Shown here: positions 19,362-30,428 of the stretch, in pieces | Numbering within the stretch: position 1 is the stretch's first letter | Layout of the letters: each line of letters opens with the position of its first letter | Assembly (NCBI RefSeq): GCF_900460535.1 | Contig: NZ_UHIL01000001.1 | Location: 186,001 to 250,000, forward strand | Direction: 5' to 3' | DNA length: 64,000 nucleotides | DNA from: Vibrio parahaemolyticus | Lineage (GTDB): Bacteria > Pseudomonadota > Gammaproteobacteria > Enterobacterales > Vibrionaceae | Program-made: the position numbers and the translations under genes | Notes under the pieces: generated by a model | Database searches by the model: none | Seen by the model: only the letters and a program-made list of their open reading frames with translations | Told to the model about the DNA's origin: nothing

Positions 19362-20903
19362 TTACCAAGTTTGGGTTGCTTTGAAGTCGTCAGTCAGTTT
19401 CTTCAACTGAGCTTCGATTTCATCGTTGTAAGCACCAGACTTGTCGATCTCAGCTGCTAATTCAGCGTATTGACCGCGAGCGTACGATAGTAGAGCCGCC
19501 TCGAAATCTAGAACTTTGTTCAATTCTACATCGTCAAGGTAACCGCGCTCTGCCGCGAAGATAACTAGTGCTTGGTCAAATACAGACATTGGAGCGTACT
19601 GCTTCTGCTTCATTAGTTCTGTAACTTTTTGACCATGGTCTAGCTGTTTCTTCGTTGCTTCATCAAGGTCAGAAGAGAACTGAGCAAATGCTGCTAGTTC
19701 GCGGTATGCAGCTAGTGCTGTACGGATACCACCTGATAGTTTCTTGATGATTTTCGTCTGAGCTGAACCACCTACACGAGATACTGAGATACCTGGGTCA
19801 ACCGCTGGACGTACACCTGCGTTGAATAGCTCAGTTTGTAGGAAGATCTGACCATCGGTAATCGAGATTACGTTAGTCGGTACGAATGCTGAAACGTCAC
19901 CTGCTTGAGTTTCGATGATAGGAAGAGCAGTCAAAGAACCAGTCTTACCTTTCACTTCACCGTTAGTGAAACGCTCTACGTACTCTTCGTTTACACGAGC
20001 TGCACGCTCTAGTAGACGTGAGTGTAAGTAGAATACGTCACCTGGGAATGCCTCACGGCCTGGTGGACGTTTTAGTAGTAGAGAGATCTGACGGTAAGCT
20101 ACCGCTTGTTTAGATAGATCATCGTAAACAATCAGTGCGTCTTCGCCGCGATCGCGGAAGTATTCGCCCATCGCACAACCTGCATATGGCGCTAGGTATT
20201 GTAGCGCTGCAGATTCAGAAGCAGATGCAACAACAACGATAGTGTTTGCTAGCGCGCCGTGCTCTTCTAGTTTGCGAACTACGTTAGCGATAGTCGATGC
20301 TTTCTGACCGATTGCTACGTAGATTGAGAAAATACCAGAGTTTTTCTGGTTGATGATCGCATCGATCGCCATTGCTGTTTTACCAGTCTGACGGTCACCG
20401 ATTACAAGCTCACGCTGACCACGACCGATAGGGATCATTGAGTCAACTGATTTGTAGCCAGTTTGTACAGGTTGGTCTACCGATTTACGGTCGATTACAC
20501 CTGGTGCGATAACTTCTACAGGTGAAGTCAATTTCGCTTCGATTGGACCTTTACCATCGATAGGCTCACCCAGCGTGTTTACTACGCGGCCTAGTAGTTC
20601 TGGACCAACTGGCACTTCAAGAATGCGGCCAGTACCTGTAACTTTCATGCCTTCCTTAAGGTCAGCATATGGGCCCATTACTACCGCACCAACCGAGTCA
20701 CGCTCAAGGTTAAGTGCCAGTGCATAACGGCCACCCGGTAATTCAATCATTTCACCTTGCATCACGTCCGCTAGGCCGTGGATGCGGATGATACCATCGC
20801 TTACCGATACGATAGTACCCTCGTTGCGAGCTTCACTAACAACTTCGAAAGATTCGATACGCTGTTTGATCAGATCGCTAATTTCCGTGGAATTAAGTTG
20901 CAT
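19362..20903 (-). CDS. atpA: ATP synthase F1 alpha subunit
   Basis: 513-residue non-catalytic nucleotide-binding subunit. The start used is ATG 20901-20903 ([16 protein letters not shown]), which gives the family length; the open frame extends 10 codons further, but those codons overlap the intergenic gap after atpH and are not conserved. The P-loop [11 protein letters not shown] lies near residues 169-179, and the arginine finger region [11 protein letters not shown] is near 370. The N-terminal helix is the docking site for the delta subunit, encoded just upstream. Confidence 0.97.
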   Translation of the reverse strand: MQLNSTEISDLIKQRIESFEVVSEARNEGTIVSVSDGIIRIHGLADVMQGEMIELPGGRYALALNLERDSVGAVVMGPYADLKEGMKVTGTGRILEVPVGPELLGRVVNTLGEPIDGKGPIEAKLTSPVEVIAPGVIDRKSVDQPVQTGYKSVDSMIPIGRGQRELVIGDRQTGKTAMAIDAIINQKNSGIFSIYVAIGQKASTIANVVRKLEEHGALANTIVVVASASESAALQYLAPYAGCAMGEYFRDRGEDALIVYDDLSKQAVAYRQISLLLKRPPGREAFPGDVFYLHSRLLERAARVNEEYVERFTNGEVKGKTGSLTALPIIETQAGDVSAFVPTNVISITDGQIFLQTELFNAGVRPAVDPGISVSRVGGSAQTKIIKKLSGGIRTALAAYRELAAFAQFSSDLDEATKKQLDHGQKVTELMKQKQYAPMSVFDQALVIFAAERGYLDDVELNKVLDFEAALLSYARGQYAELAAEIDKSGAYNDEIEAQLKKLTDDFKATQTW

Positions 20904-20916
20904 GCTCCAATCCCCA

Positions 20917-21450
20917 TTAAGACTGCAATGCATCGCTCAGGCGGTTCAAACGACCACGCGCTGAGTCATCGATGACTAGGTCTCCGGCTCGAATAATAAC
21001 CCCACCAAGTAGGGTCTCATCTACACTGCAATTCAGCTTCACTTTGCGTTCAAGACGCGCTTCAAGTTTGCTGCCAATATTTGCAAGTTGTTCATCAGAA
21101 AGCTCTGATGCTGAAATGACTTCAACATCGATTTCTTTCTCATGCTCTTTCTTCAGAATGAAGAATTGCTCACAAACATCAGGAAGGGCCGCTAAACGAC
21201 CATTCTCAGCCATAACCTTAAGAAGGTTTTGACCGTGCGCATCAACTTGTTCACCACAAACTGCAACAAAGATTTCTGCCATTTTTTCAGCAGAGAATGA
21301 ACTGGTTAGAAGCTCATTCATTTGTTCGTTTTTGGCAACTTCAGCAGCAAAAGACAGCATTTGACCCCATTGGTCTAGCTGGCCCTTATCTACCGCAAAG
21401 TCGAAGGCTGCTTTAGCATAGGGGCGTGCGATTGTAGTCAAATCAGACAT
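20917..21450 (-). CDS. atpH: ATP synthase F1 delta subunit
   Basis: 177-residue stator subunit joining the F1 head to the b-subunit dimer. It begins [19 protein letters not shown], the typical OSCP/delta start, and has the C-terminal [19 protein letters not shown] near residues 152-170. It starts 14 bases after the atpF stop and ends 13 bases before the atpA start. Length and order match the E. coli operon. Confidence 0.96.
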   Translation of the reverse strand: MSDLTTIARPYAKAAFDFAVDKGQLDQWGQMLSFAAEVAKNEQMNELLTSSFSAEKMAEIFVAVCGEQVDAHGQNLLKVMAENGRLAALPDVCEQFFILKKEHEKEIDVEVISASELSDEQLANIGSKLEARLERKVKLNCSVDETLLGGVIIRAGDLVIDDSARGRLNRLSDALQS

Positions 21451-21464
21451 ATGCGCCCCCAGAC

Positions 21465-21935
21465 TTAAAGTTTTGCAGTAATGTTGTCGAGAATATCTTT
21501 TTGCGCATCTTTATCGATTGTACGCTCAAGGATTTTCTCAGCACCAGCTACAGCCAGAGTAGCAACTTGTTTGCGCAGCTCATCGCGTGCACGATTACGT
21601 TCAGCTTCAAGTTCTGCTTCCGCTTGCGCTAGGATTTTCTGGCGTTCTGCCTGAGCTTCCTCGCGAGCTTCATCAATAATTTGAGACTTACGCTTGTTCG
21701 CTTGTTCGATGATCTCAGTTGCTGTGCGCTTCGCTTCTTTCAACTGATCAGAAGCGTTGGCTTGTGCTAGATCCAAGTCTTTAGCAGCACGTTCAGCTGC
21801 TTGAAGACCATCAGCAATTTTTTTCTGACGTTCTTCAATCGCTTGCATCAATGGTGGCCATACATACTTCATGCAGAACCACACAAATAGTGCGAACGAG
21901 ATTGCTTGACCTAGCAGAGTTGCGTTTATGTTCAC
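21465..21935 (-). CDS. atpF: ATP synthase Fo b subunit
   Basis: 156-residue peripheral-stalk subunit. One membrane helix lies at residues 5-25 ([18 protein letters not shown]), and the rest is a long charged helix ([19 protein letters not shown] onward) that forms the right-handed coiled-coil dimer. There is one atpF and no atpX copy, as in proteobacterial aerobic operons. About 70 bases separate it from atpE. Confidence 0.96.
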   Translation of the reverse strand: MNINATLLGQAISFALFVWFCMKYVWPPLMQAIEERQKKIADGLQAAERAAKDLDLAQANASDQLKEAKRTATEIIEQANKRKSQIIDEAREEAQAERQKILAQAEAELEAERNRARDELRKQVATLAVAGAEKILERTIDKDAQKDILDNITAKL

Positions 21936-22006
21936 AACAGCTACCCCTCTATTTGGACTTAGTGTTAATCAGTGACAAGCTAAAGCTTGTCCCGAGTTAA
22001 AGGTGA

Positions 22007-22288
<282 letters not shown>

Positions 22289-22316
22289 TTAGTGCCCAAA
22301 TAAAAAGCTTAAAAAA

Positions 22317-23132
<816 letters not shown>

Positions 23133-23137
23133 TCATC

Positions 23138-23527
23138 CTATTTTTTGTTGTTAATGAATAGCACTGGTGCACAGATATTAATACCTAGTACCAGCAAATA
23201 GGTTAGTTTGAGGGGAACGAGTTCCACCTGCATATACATGTAGGCAACGTAGAACAGTGCAACCGTGATGAGAATTTTCAGTACTTCGCCCGTGTAGAAG
23301 GACGCAGCGATGCGCTTGGCAGCGCGAGCCCCACTAAACATAAAAGCACATAGCGCGAATACTGCATTGGCGGCAACAAAGATGCCACCACCAATCAACG
23401 CTGAAATTCCCCATTCAGGATTTACGGCTACCGCCATTCCTGCTGCCACAAAAATAACCGCGCCAGACTGGATCATTAACAATTGCCTTGCGAGCTCTCG
23501 TCCTGGTCTAGCTAACGCAGCTACCAT
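23138..23527 (-). CDS. atpI: ATP synthase accessory protein AtpI
   Basis: 129-residue membrane protein with four predicted helices (MIQSGAVIFVAAGMAVAV, ISALIGGGIFVAANAVFAL, VLKILITVALFYVAYMY, LTYLLVLGINICAPVLF). In other bacteria AtpI helps c-ring assembly but is not part of the enzyme and is often poorly conserved. It is the first gene of the operon, 8 bases before atpB, preceded by a likely promoter. The final KK-rich tail is short. Confidence 0.93.
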   Translation of the reverse strand: MVAALARPGRELARQLLMIQSGAVIFVAAGMAVAVNPEWGISALIGGGIFVAANAVFALCAFMFSGARAAKRIAASFYTGEVLKILITVALFYVAYMYMQVELVPLKLTYLLVLGINICAPVLFINNKK

Positions 23528-23591
23528 GTATTCGTACCTCTAGTAATATCCACTTCGCACTAATTCTCTATGTGCAGGGAAATTGGCGAAA

Positions 23592-23619
23592 ATTATACGT
23601 TCAGTCGGAGTTAATGCAA
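23592..23619 (-). promoter_or_regulatory. Probable sigma-70 promoter of the atp operon
   Basis: Reading the minus strand, TTGCAT (23619-23614) is followed after 16 bases by a consensus TATAAT (23597-23592). This would start transcription about 58 bases before atpI. The -35 lies inside the inverted repeat atgcaat/attgcat (23614-23620, 23624-23630), which may be an operator or chance. Confidence 0.65.
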
Positions 23620-23694
23620 TTATATTGCATCAAAAACTTACAGTTTTGTTTACAAAACGACAACTTTCGCACAAAATTCGATTAATTAGATTAA

Positions 23695-23708
23695 TTGACC
23701 TAAATCAA
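23695..23708. promoter_or_regulatory. FNR-like palindrome between parB and atpI
   Basis: ttgacctaaatcaa matches the FNR pattern TTGAT-N4-ATCAA with one mismatch, and sits inside the longer inverted repeat taattga/tcaatta (23692-23711). It is 10 bases past the parB stop and about 100 bases upstream of the likely atp -10, so it could also be a weak hairpin at the end of parB. Low confidence. Confidence 0.3.
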
Positions 23709-23717
23709 TTATCTCAT

Positions 23718-24599
23718 CTAGGCCTCTAGCTTGGCAATTAGTTGGTCTAATTTGTGAGGCTCATCAATACTTATCGTCAACTTCGCTTTTCCGTTTGCAG
23801 AACGGCTTAAGGAAACCTTCGCATCAAGTAGTTGACTCAATTTATGCGACATTTGCTCGGCTTCGGTATCTTCTTGTTGAGCTTTTTGCTCATTTTGTGG
23901 GGCTAAGCACTTTTTTACTAACTGTTCGGTTTGTCGAACCGTCATTTGCTTTTTTGCCACCATTTGAGCCACTTCGACTTGCTGTTCACCTTCCAGTGCC
24001 AGCAGCGCACGAGCATGACCCATTTCAAGTTGTTTCTCCGCCACCAAGCGTTTGACGTCGGCATCCAATTGGTTGAGACGCAACAAGTTACTCACGGTAG
24101 TTCTTGACTTACCAATCACATCCGCCACTTGCTGATGCGTTAGCGAGAACTCATCTTGCAGGCGCTCCAATGCTTGCGCCTCTTCAATCACATTCAAGTC
24201 TTCACGCTGAATGTTTTCGATCAAAGCCATAGCAATAGCTGCGCGGTCTTCAACTTTCTTAACCAAGCAAGGCACGCGTTTCAAGCCTGCTTGTTTAGCG
24301 GCACGCCAGCGACGTTCGCCAGCGATGATCTCAAACTGTCCGCCAACAACCTGACGAACCACGATCGGCTGGATAATGCCTTGCGATTGAATAGAAGCCG
24401 CTAATTCTTCAAGCGCTTCAGGTGCCATATCTTTACGCGGTTGGTAGATCCCCGGCTGTAATTGGCCAATGGCTAATTCAGTGAGTTCACCGTCTGCTGA
24501 CAAGGCTTGGCTTTGCGATGCAATTTGCTGTTTTTCACGAGCAAACGAACTGGTCGACAACAACGCATCCAGTCCTTTTCCTAGACCACGCTTAGACAT
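23718..24599 (-). CDS. parB: ParB chromosome partition protein
   Basis: 293-residue DNA-binding CTPase that loads at parS and spreads to organise the origin region. Visible are the ParB/Srx CTP-binding motif GERRWRAAKQAGL near residues 100-112, the HTH SLTHQQVADVIGKSRTTVSNLLRL near 150-174, and a C-terminal dimerisation segment after residue 245. It begins MSKRGLGKGLDALLS, the usual chromosomal ParB start that contacts ParA. It is the last gene of mnmG-rsmG-parA-parB, 23 bases after parA, close to oriC as for chromosome I of vibrios. I did not see a consensus parS site in the window. Confidence 0.97.
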   Translation of the reverse strand: MSKRGLGKGLDALLSTSSFAREKQQIASQSQALSADGELTELAIGQLQPGIYQPRKDMAPEALEELAASIQSQGIIQPIVVRQVVGGQFEIIAGERRWRAAKQAGLKRVPCLVKKVEDRAAIAMALIENIQREDLNVIEEAQALERLQDEFSLTHQQVADVIGKSRTTVSNLLRLNQLDADVKRLVAEKQLEMGHARALLALEGEQQVEVAQMVAKKQMTVRQTEQLVKKCLAPQNEQKAQQEDTEAEQMSHKLSQLLDAKVSLSRSANGKAKLTISIDEPHKLDQLIAKLEA

Positions 24600-24622
24600 G
24601 GATTGAATTCCTTAGGTTAGAG

Positions 24623-25396
24623 TTAAACTGGGATTTCTTCGCGGCGGAGCATTTCGCCCGCTAGAGCAAGATACGCTTTGGCACCAGCTGAGTACTTGTC
24701 GTAGTACATCGCTGGTTTACCGTGACTTGGGGCTTCTGCCAAACGCACATTACGCGGGATGACAGTACGGTAGACTTTATTGCCAAAGTGCTTTTTAAGT
24801 TGGTCGGATACTTCATTAGACAGGCGGTTGCGCGGGTCGTACATCGTACGCAGTAAACCTTCAATCTTGAGGTTTTCGTTTACCACAGCCGCTAACTTGC
24901 TGATCGTATCCATAAGAGCAGTTAAACCTTCTAACGCAAAGTATTCACATTGCATCGGCACCAGCACAGAGTCGGCTGCAGCCATAGCATTGATTGTAAG
25001 AAGGTTTAGAGAAGGAGGACAATCAATAAAGATGAAATCATAGTTATCGCGAACTGTCGACAGTGCGTTTTTCAAACGAACTTCTCGCGCGAACACTTCC
25101 ATCAATTTGATCTCAGCTGCCGTTACGTCTCCGTTGGCAGCAATTAGATCGTACTTCCCTGTCGTTTGAGTACAGACCACTTGATCAAATGGGGTTTCCT
25201 CCACCAAAAGATCGTATGCGGTGGCATCAACCATGTATTTGTCGACACCACTGGCCATCGTAGCATTGCCTTGAGGGTCGAGATCGATCACCAAAACCTT
25301 GCGCTTTGTTGCCGCCATCGAAGCCGCTAAGTTAATGCACGTTGTTGTTTTGCCGACCCCACCTTTCTGGTTGGCGATTGCTACAATTTTACCCAC
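24623..25396 (-). CDS. parA: ParA chromosome partition ATPase
   Basis: 257-residue Walker-type ATPase of the Soj family that moves ParB-bound origins to the pole. The deviant Walker A KGGVGKTTTCINLAA is at residues 11-25, and the Walker B region DFIFIDCPPSLNLLT is near 115. The absence of an N-terminal HTH identifies a chromosomal rather than plasmid-type ParA. It begins 10 bases after the rsmG stop. Nothing is missing. Confidence 0.97.
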   Translation of the reverse strand: MGKIVAIANQKGGVGKTTTCINLAASMAATKRKVLVIDLDPQGNATMASGVDKYMVDATAYDLLVEETPFDQVVCTQTTGKYDLIAANGDVTAAEIKLMEVFAREVRLKNALSTVRDNYDFIFIDCPPSLNLLTINAMAAADSVLVPMQCEYFALEGLTALMDTISKLAAVVNENLKIEGLLRTMYDPRNRLSNEVSDQLKKHFGNKVYRTVIPRNVRLAEAPSHGKPAMYYDKYSAGAKAYLALAGEMLRREEIPV

Positions 25397-25406
25397 GACT
25401 ACCTCG

Positions 25407-26042
25407 CTAATTTTCCTTGCGCGATAAGATTACTAGATGACGATCGCCTTCCAACTCAGGAACAGCTAAAGATATGATCTCGGTCACACTACACCATTCA
25501 GGAAGCAGATCCATTTCATCTTTAGGGTGCTGTCCTTTCAACGCAAGAAAGACGCCGTCTTGTTCTTTCGGCAAATGGTGGCACCATTCCACCATGTCCG
25601 TCATTGAAGCAAAAGCTCGACTCAAAACGCCATCAAATTTTTCTTCCGGTTGGAATTCTTCGACTCGACTTTGAATTGGTGTCACGTTTTTCAAACCTAA
25701 CGTGTGGACAACTTGCTTGATAAAACGGATGCGCTTACCGAGGCTATCGAGCAGAAAAAACGTTTTCTCCGGATGCATGATCGCCAAAGGAATACCTGGC
25801 AATCCTGGGCCAGTGCCCACATCGATAAAACGTTCACCTTGCAGATGCGTGCCGACCACGATGCTATCAAGGATATGTTTCACTAACATCTCTAGAGGAT
25901 CGCGAACCGAAGTTAGGTTGTACGCTTTGTTCCACTTATCGAGCAGCTCGACGTAACCGACTAACTGCTCTCGTTGTTTTTCTGAAACGTCTAAATCGGT
26001 CTGTGCAATCAGTGAATCAAGCTTGGTTCGTAGTGCACTCAT
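25407..26042 (-). CDS. rsmG: 16S rRNA m7G527 methyltransferase
   Basis: 211-residue SAM-dependent methyltransferase that makes N7-methylguanosine 527 in 16S rRNA; loss gives low-level streptomycin resistance. The SAM motif [17 protein letters not shown] lies near residues 68-84, and the N-terminal [14 protein letters not shown] near 36-49 is typical. It shares the base 26042 with the mnmG stop region, so the two genes are translationally coupled, and parA follows after 10 bases. Confidence 0.96.
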
Positions 26043-27937
26043 TACTCTTCCTCGCCTTTTTTCAGCAAGCCGTGCTTCTTCAGATGCACAAGAAGAATTG
26101 AAATCGCTGCAGGCGTAATGCCGGAAATACGCGAAGCAATGCCAATACTTTCCGGTTTGGCTTCGCTCAGTTTCGCAACCACTTCGTTCGACAAACCTTT
26201 TACGTCTTTGTAATCCAAATCCGCAGGCAGTTTTGTGTGTTCGTGGCGAAGTGATTTTTCGATCTCTTCTTGCTGACGCTTGATGTAACCGTCGTATTTC
26301 ACCTGAATTTCTACTTGTTCTGCCGCTTGTTGATCTTCAAGAGCAGGAGCAAAGGCATCAAGTTGAGTCAATTGTGAGTATGAGATCTCTGGACGACGCA
26401 GAAGATCCTCACCACTTGCTTCACGCGCCATTGGCGTTTTCAGCAGTTTGTTCAGTTCATCAATGCCCGCCGAGTTCGGGTTTACCCAAGTAGACTTCAG
26501 ACGCTGACGCTCGGTTTCCATGTTCTCGATTTTTTCGTTGAAACGCGCCCAACGAACATCATCAATCAAGCCAAGTTCACGAGCTTTTTCTGTCAAACGA
26601 AGGTCGGCGTTGTCTTCTCGAAGCAATAGGCGGTATTCCGCGCGAGAAGTGAACATGCGGTACGGTTCTTTGGTACCCATGGTCGACAAATCATCAATCA
26701 GAACGCCCATGTATGCTTGGTCACGGCGCGGGCTCCAGCCTTCTTTGCCTTGGCTGTACAAGCTTGCGTTCAAGCCCGCCATTAAGCCTTGTGCCGCCGC
26801 TTCTTCGTAGCCTGTTGTACCGTTGATTTGGCCAGCAAAGAATAGACCACTGATGAATTTAGTCTCGTAAGTTTGCTTCAAATCACGTGGATCGAAGAAA
26901 TCGTACTCAATCGCGTAACCAGGACGAACAATGTGTGCGTTCTCGAAGCCTTTCATTGAACGAACGATTTGAACTTGAACATCAAACGGCAAGCTGGTGG
27001 AAATACCATTCGGGTATAACTCGTGCGTGGTAAGACCTTCAGGTTCAATGAAAATTTGGTGGCTGTTCTTATCCGCAAAGCGCATCACTTTGTCTTCGAT
27101 AGACGGACAGTAACGTGGGCCAATTCCTTCGATCACACCTGCGTACATTGGGCTACGATCTAGGTTATTGCGGATCACTTCATGAGTTTGTTCATTGGTA
27201 TGCGTAATGAAACAAGGAATTTGACGCGGATGGTGTTCGCGCTTACCCATGAATGAGAAAACTGGTGTTGGGTTGTCACCGTGTTGCGCTTCTAGCACTG
27301 AGAAATCAACCGTGCGAGCATCAATACGTGGTGGTGTTCCCGTTTTTAGACGATCCACTCGGAATGGCAACTCACGTAAGCGATCCGCCAATGCGATCGA
27401 TGGTGGATCCCCAGCGCGACCGCCTGAAGAACTTTCCATACCAATGTGGATCTTACCACCAAGGAAAGTACCTACGGTCAGCACAACCGCTTTGGCATGG
27501 AATTTAAGACCCATTTGAGTCACAACGCCAACAACGCGATCTTGTTCAACAATCAGATCATCAACCGATTGCTGGAACAGAGTTAGGTTTGGCGCGTTTT
27601 CTAATGCGTTGCGTACGTACGCTTTGTACAGAGCGCGATCGGCTTGAGCTCGAGTAGCTCGTACTGCAGGACCTTTCGAAGCATTTAGTGTACGAAATTG
27701 AATACCTGCATGGTCGATAGCTTCTGCCATCAAACCGCCCATAGCATCCACTTCTTTTACTAAGTGGCCTTTACCGATACCACCAATCGCCGGATTACAA
27801 GACATCTGGCCTAATGTATCGATGTTATGGGTAAGGAGAAGAGTTTTTTGTCCTGTGCGTGCAGATGCGAGCGCGGCTTCCGTTCCTGCGTGTCCGCCAC
27901 CGACAACAATGACGTCAAAGTTTTCGTGATAAAGCAT
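26042..27937 (-). CDS. mnmG: MnmG (GidA), tRNA wobble-uridine modification
   Basis: 631-residue FAD enzyme which, with MnmE, installs carboxymethylaminomethyl at uridine 34 of several tRNAs. The FAD-binding [17 protein letters not shown] is at residues 11-27, and the conserved [22 protein letters not shown] lies at about 47-68. The C-terminal helical region ends [11 protein letters not shown]. It is the first gene of the mnmG-rsmG-parA-parB operon and directly borders oriC, so its transcription moves away from the origin, as in E. coli gidA. Confidence 0.98.
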
Positions 27938-28044
27938 GAACTGACCTCAGGTATTCAAAGGATTTAATGGACAGATAAAGGAGCAGTATTTTACCTGCTT
28001 TATGCCAGAGAGAAAATCGTTTTCTCGTTTTTCCGTTTTAGGCT

Positions 28045-28365
28045 TCAAGATAAATATATATAAGATCTATATATATGATCTTTTATTGGATCTATTATTA
28101 GGATCGACGACTTCTGTGGATAAGTGAAAAATGATCAACAAGATCATGGATCTTCTTTGGATCATATCTTGTGATCATGGTTGGATCTGATCGAGGATTA
28201 CCTGGGATCAAAAATGGGGTTTATACACAGGGGATAAAATAGATCAAAGTTGTTATTTGGATAACTAAAGGAAAACCACTGGATCTTACCTGACTTATCC
28301 ACAGATGGTTTGGGTGTTTTTTGTTCAGTTGAAAAGATTTTTTCTACGGAAGGTTATTCACAGAG
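28045..28365. other. Chromosomal replication origin oriC (chromosome I)
   Basis: This 320-base stretch between mnmG and mioC is built like E. coli oriC. On the left is an AT-rich unwinding region with 13-mer-like repeats that begin GATCT. Next come the DnaA boxes: R1-like tgtggataa (28115-28123), R2-like ttatacaca (28221-28229), R4-like ttatccaca (28295-28303) and an extra ttattcaca (28354-28362); a weaker tttggataa is at 28257-28265. Fourteen GATC sites lie between 28064 and 28285, the substrate for Dam and SeqA. DnaA, SeqA, Fis and IHF action is inferred from the family. The gap 27938-28411 has no gene. Confidence 0.96.
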
Positions 28366-28411
28366 GGGAAATCAGAGCCGCATCGCGACTCTGTAGGAGA
28401 TGAGTATGGGG

Positions 28412-28846
28412 TTAAAAGCGCTCGATATTCTCTTTTAACCATGCTTCTGCAGCATCTTCTGGGACGTCATGAGCCAGTACATCAATCAACAAGCAATCTG
28501 CAATCGGCGTTGCGCCAATATCTTCTAACAAGTTGTAAGCGTGCTTACCGGCAGCGCAGAACGTATCGTAGCTCGAATCACCAATCGCAATGACTGCAAA
28601 CTTCACGTCGGCCATCTTAGGTGGCGTATTTTGCAATGCTGCGATGAAAGGTTGAATATTGTCTGGATATTCCCCCGCACCGTGGGTGGAGGTGATCACA
28701 AGCCAAGTCCCTTGGTTATCGATCTCGTCTAATGACGGTTGGTTGTGGATCGTGGTTTCAAATCCTTGTTCAACGAGCAGATCGCTCAGGTGATCACCGA
28801 CGTATTCCGCACCACCAAGAGTGCTACCTGTAATAATGTGGATCAT
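28412..28846 (-). CDS. mioC: MioC flavodoxin-like protein
   Basis: 144-residue FMN-binding flavodoxin-like protein; in E. coli it is linked to biotin synthase electron transfer. The phosphate loop [15 protein letters not shown] is at residues 6-20, and the flavin loop [12 protein letters not shown] is near 52-63. The start ATG 28844-28846 has GGAAG just before it and gives the family length; the upstream extension of the open frame is not conserved. Transcription points into oriC, the same arrangement that in E. coli allows mioC transcription to influence initiation. Confidence 0.95.
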   Translation of the reverse strand: MIHIITGSTLGGAEYVGDHLSDLLVEQGFETTIHNQPSLDEIDNQGTWLVITSTHGAGEYPDNIQPFIAALQNTPPKMADVKFAVIAIGDSSYDTFCAAGKHAYNLLEDIGATPIADCLLIDVLAHDVPEDAAEAWLKENIERF

Positions 28847-28912
28847 ACTTCTTCCTTTTGAATGCAATGGACACGATGTGAATCGCGAATGGATGTGTCC
28901 ATATAAAAAGAA

Positions 28913-28944
28913 ACGCGGCACTAAAACAAGGTTTTGTGCCGCGT
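28913..28944 (-). terminator. Terminator of mnmE
   Basis: Stem acgcggcac (28913-28921) with gtgccgcgt (28936-28944) is perfect over 9 bp and an inner aaaac/gtttt extends it. On the minus strand it is followed by ttctttttata. It lies 6 bases after the mnmE stop and insulates mioC and oriC from mnmE transcription. Confidence 0.85.
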
Positions 28945-28950
28945 ATTGGA

Positions 28951-30312
28951 TTATTTACCAATACAGAATGAAGAGAAGATACGCCCGAGTAGGTCGTCAG
29001 AGCTGAACTCCCCGGTTATCTCATTCAGGTGCTGCTGAGTGATGCGTAGCTCTTCGGCAAGGATTTCACCTGCCATATAGCCTTCAAGTTGCTCTTGGCC
29101 GATTTGCAGATGTTGAGCTGCACGTTCTAGTGCGTCCAAGTGACGACGGCGCGCCATAAAGCCACCCTCAGTATTACCTGAGAAACCCATGCACTCTTTT
29201 AGGTGGTTACGCAGCGCATCGACACCCGCCCCGGTTTTTGCTGAAAGGCGAATCAGAGTAGGATCATTCACATGACAGATCCCCATATCTTCACCTGTTT
29301 GATCCGCTTTGTTGCGGATCACCGTCATGCCAATGCTTTCTGGCAGGCGATCGACAAAATCGGGCCAAATTTCTTTTGGATCGGTGGCATCGGTCGTTGT
29401 GCCATCCACCATAAACAGTACGCGGTCGGCTTGCGCGATTTCATCCCAAGCGCGTTCGATACCGATTTTTTCGACTTCATCAGAAGCGTCACGCAAGCCA
29501 GCAGTATCGATGATGTGCAAAGGCATACCGTCAATATGGATGTGCTCACGCAGCACGTCACGCGTGGTACCTGCGATGTCTGTTACGATTGCGGACTCTT
29601 TGCCCGACAGCGCGTTCAGTAGGCTTGATTTACCCGCATTTGGACGACCAGCAATCACGACTTTCATGCCTTCGCGCATGATCGCGCCTTGGTTCGCTTC
29701 TTTGCGTACCGCATCGAGGTTATCGATGATAGCTTGCAGATCTCCTGCAACTTTACCATCGGCAAGAAAATCGATTTCTTCTTCAGGGAAGTCGATGGCC
29801 GCTTCCACATAGATGCGAAGATGAATCAGTGATTCCACCAGCGTTTGAATACGCTGCGAGAACTGGCCTTGTAGCGATTGTAGCGCCGATTTCGCTGCTT
29901 CTTCAGAGCTAGCATCAATCAGGTCGGCAATCGCTTCTGCCTGAGTCAAGTCCATCTTGTCGTTCAAGAACGCACGTTCCGAGAACTCACCAGGACGGGC
30001 TGCTCGTACGCCAGCTATGCCCAGAATACGTTTAATCAGCATATCCATGACCACTGGGCCACCGTGACCTTGCAGTTCTAATACGTCTTCGCCCGTGAAC
30101 GAGTGCGGGTTAGGGAAGTACAGTGCAATGCCTTGGTCGAGCACCGTGCCGTCTTCGGCTTGAAACGGCAGGTATTCAGCGTAACGCGGTTTTAGAGTCT
30201 TCCCTGTGACTTCCAATGCCACTTGGTTGGCCTTAGGGCCTGAAACACGAATAATGCCGACACCACCACGACCGGGTGCAGTAGCTTGAGCGACAATCGT
30301 ATCTGTAGTCAT
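28951..30312 (-). CDS. mnmE: MnmE (TrmE) tRNA modification GTPase
   Basis: 453-residue GTPase partner of MnmG. It has an N-terminal formyl-THF-binding domain (residues 1-118), a G domain with [14 protein letters not shown] near 223-236, DIAGTTRD near 250, DTAGLRD near 270 and NKAD near 335, and the C-terminal farnesyl-like motif CIGK that carries the catalytic cysteine. It lies downstream of yidC with a terminator between, the same order as E. coli rpmH-rnpA-yidD-yidC-mnmE. Confidence 0.98.
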   Translation of the reverse strand: MTTDTIVAQATAPGRGGVGIIRVSGPKANQVALEVTGKTLKPRYAEYLPFQAEDGTVLDQGIALYFPNPHSFTGEDVLELQGHGGPVVMDMLIKRILGIAGVRAARPGEFSERAFLNDKMDLTQAEAIADLIDASSEEAAKSALQSLQGQFSQRIQTLVESLIHLRIYVEAAIDFPEEEIDFLADGKVAGDLQAIIDNLDAVRKEANQGAIMREGMKVVIAGRPNAGKSSLLNALSGKESAIVTDIAGTTRDVLREHIHIDGMPLHIIDTAGLRDASDEVEKIGIERAWDEIAQADRVLFMVDGTTTDATDPKEIWPDFVDRLPESIGMTVIRNKADQTGEDMGICHVNDPTLIRLSAKTGAGVDALRNHLKECMGFSGNTEGGFMARRRHLDALERAAQHLQIGQEQLEGYMAGEILAEELRITQQHLNEITGEFSSDDLLGRIFSSFCIGK

Positions 30313-30383
30313 AATCTTGCCTTTTGAGCTGGGCTCGGTGGAGCCATCACTATTAATTAGCTGAATTGTAATCAGCCAAAAAC

Positions 30384-30409
30384 AAAAAGGCGACCTTTTG
30401 GCCGCCTTT
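30384..30409 (-). terminator. Terminator of the rpmH-yidC operon
   Basis: aaaggcgacc (30386-30395) pairs with ggccgccttt (30400-30409) with one mismatch and a TTTT loop; the minus strand then has TTTTTGTTTTTGG. Nearly the same sequence terminates the atp operon at 16519-16546. Confidence 0.85.
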
Positions 30410-30428
30410 CTTATTCTTTTGTTAAAGG

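Noticed and set aside
20904..20933. Ten-residue N-terminal extension of atpA
   Set aside because: It uses an ATG inside the atpH 3' end; the family start MQLNSTE lies at 20903.
27958..28411. CRISPR or tandem-repeat array suggested by many GATC-containing short repeats
   Set aside because: The repeats are oriC 13-mers and Dam sites, not spaced identical repeats with unique spacers.
28847..28921. 25-residue extension of mioC
   Set aside because: It runs into the mnmE terminator; the ATG at 28846 with GGAAG upstream gives the family length.
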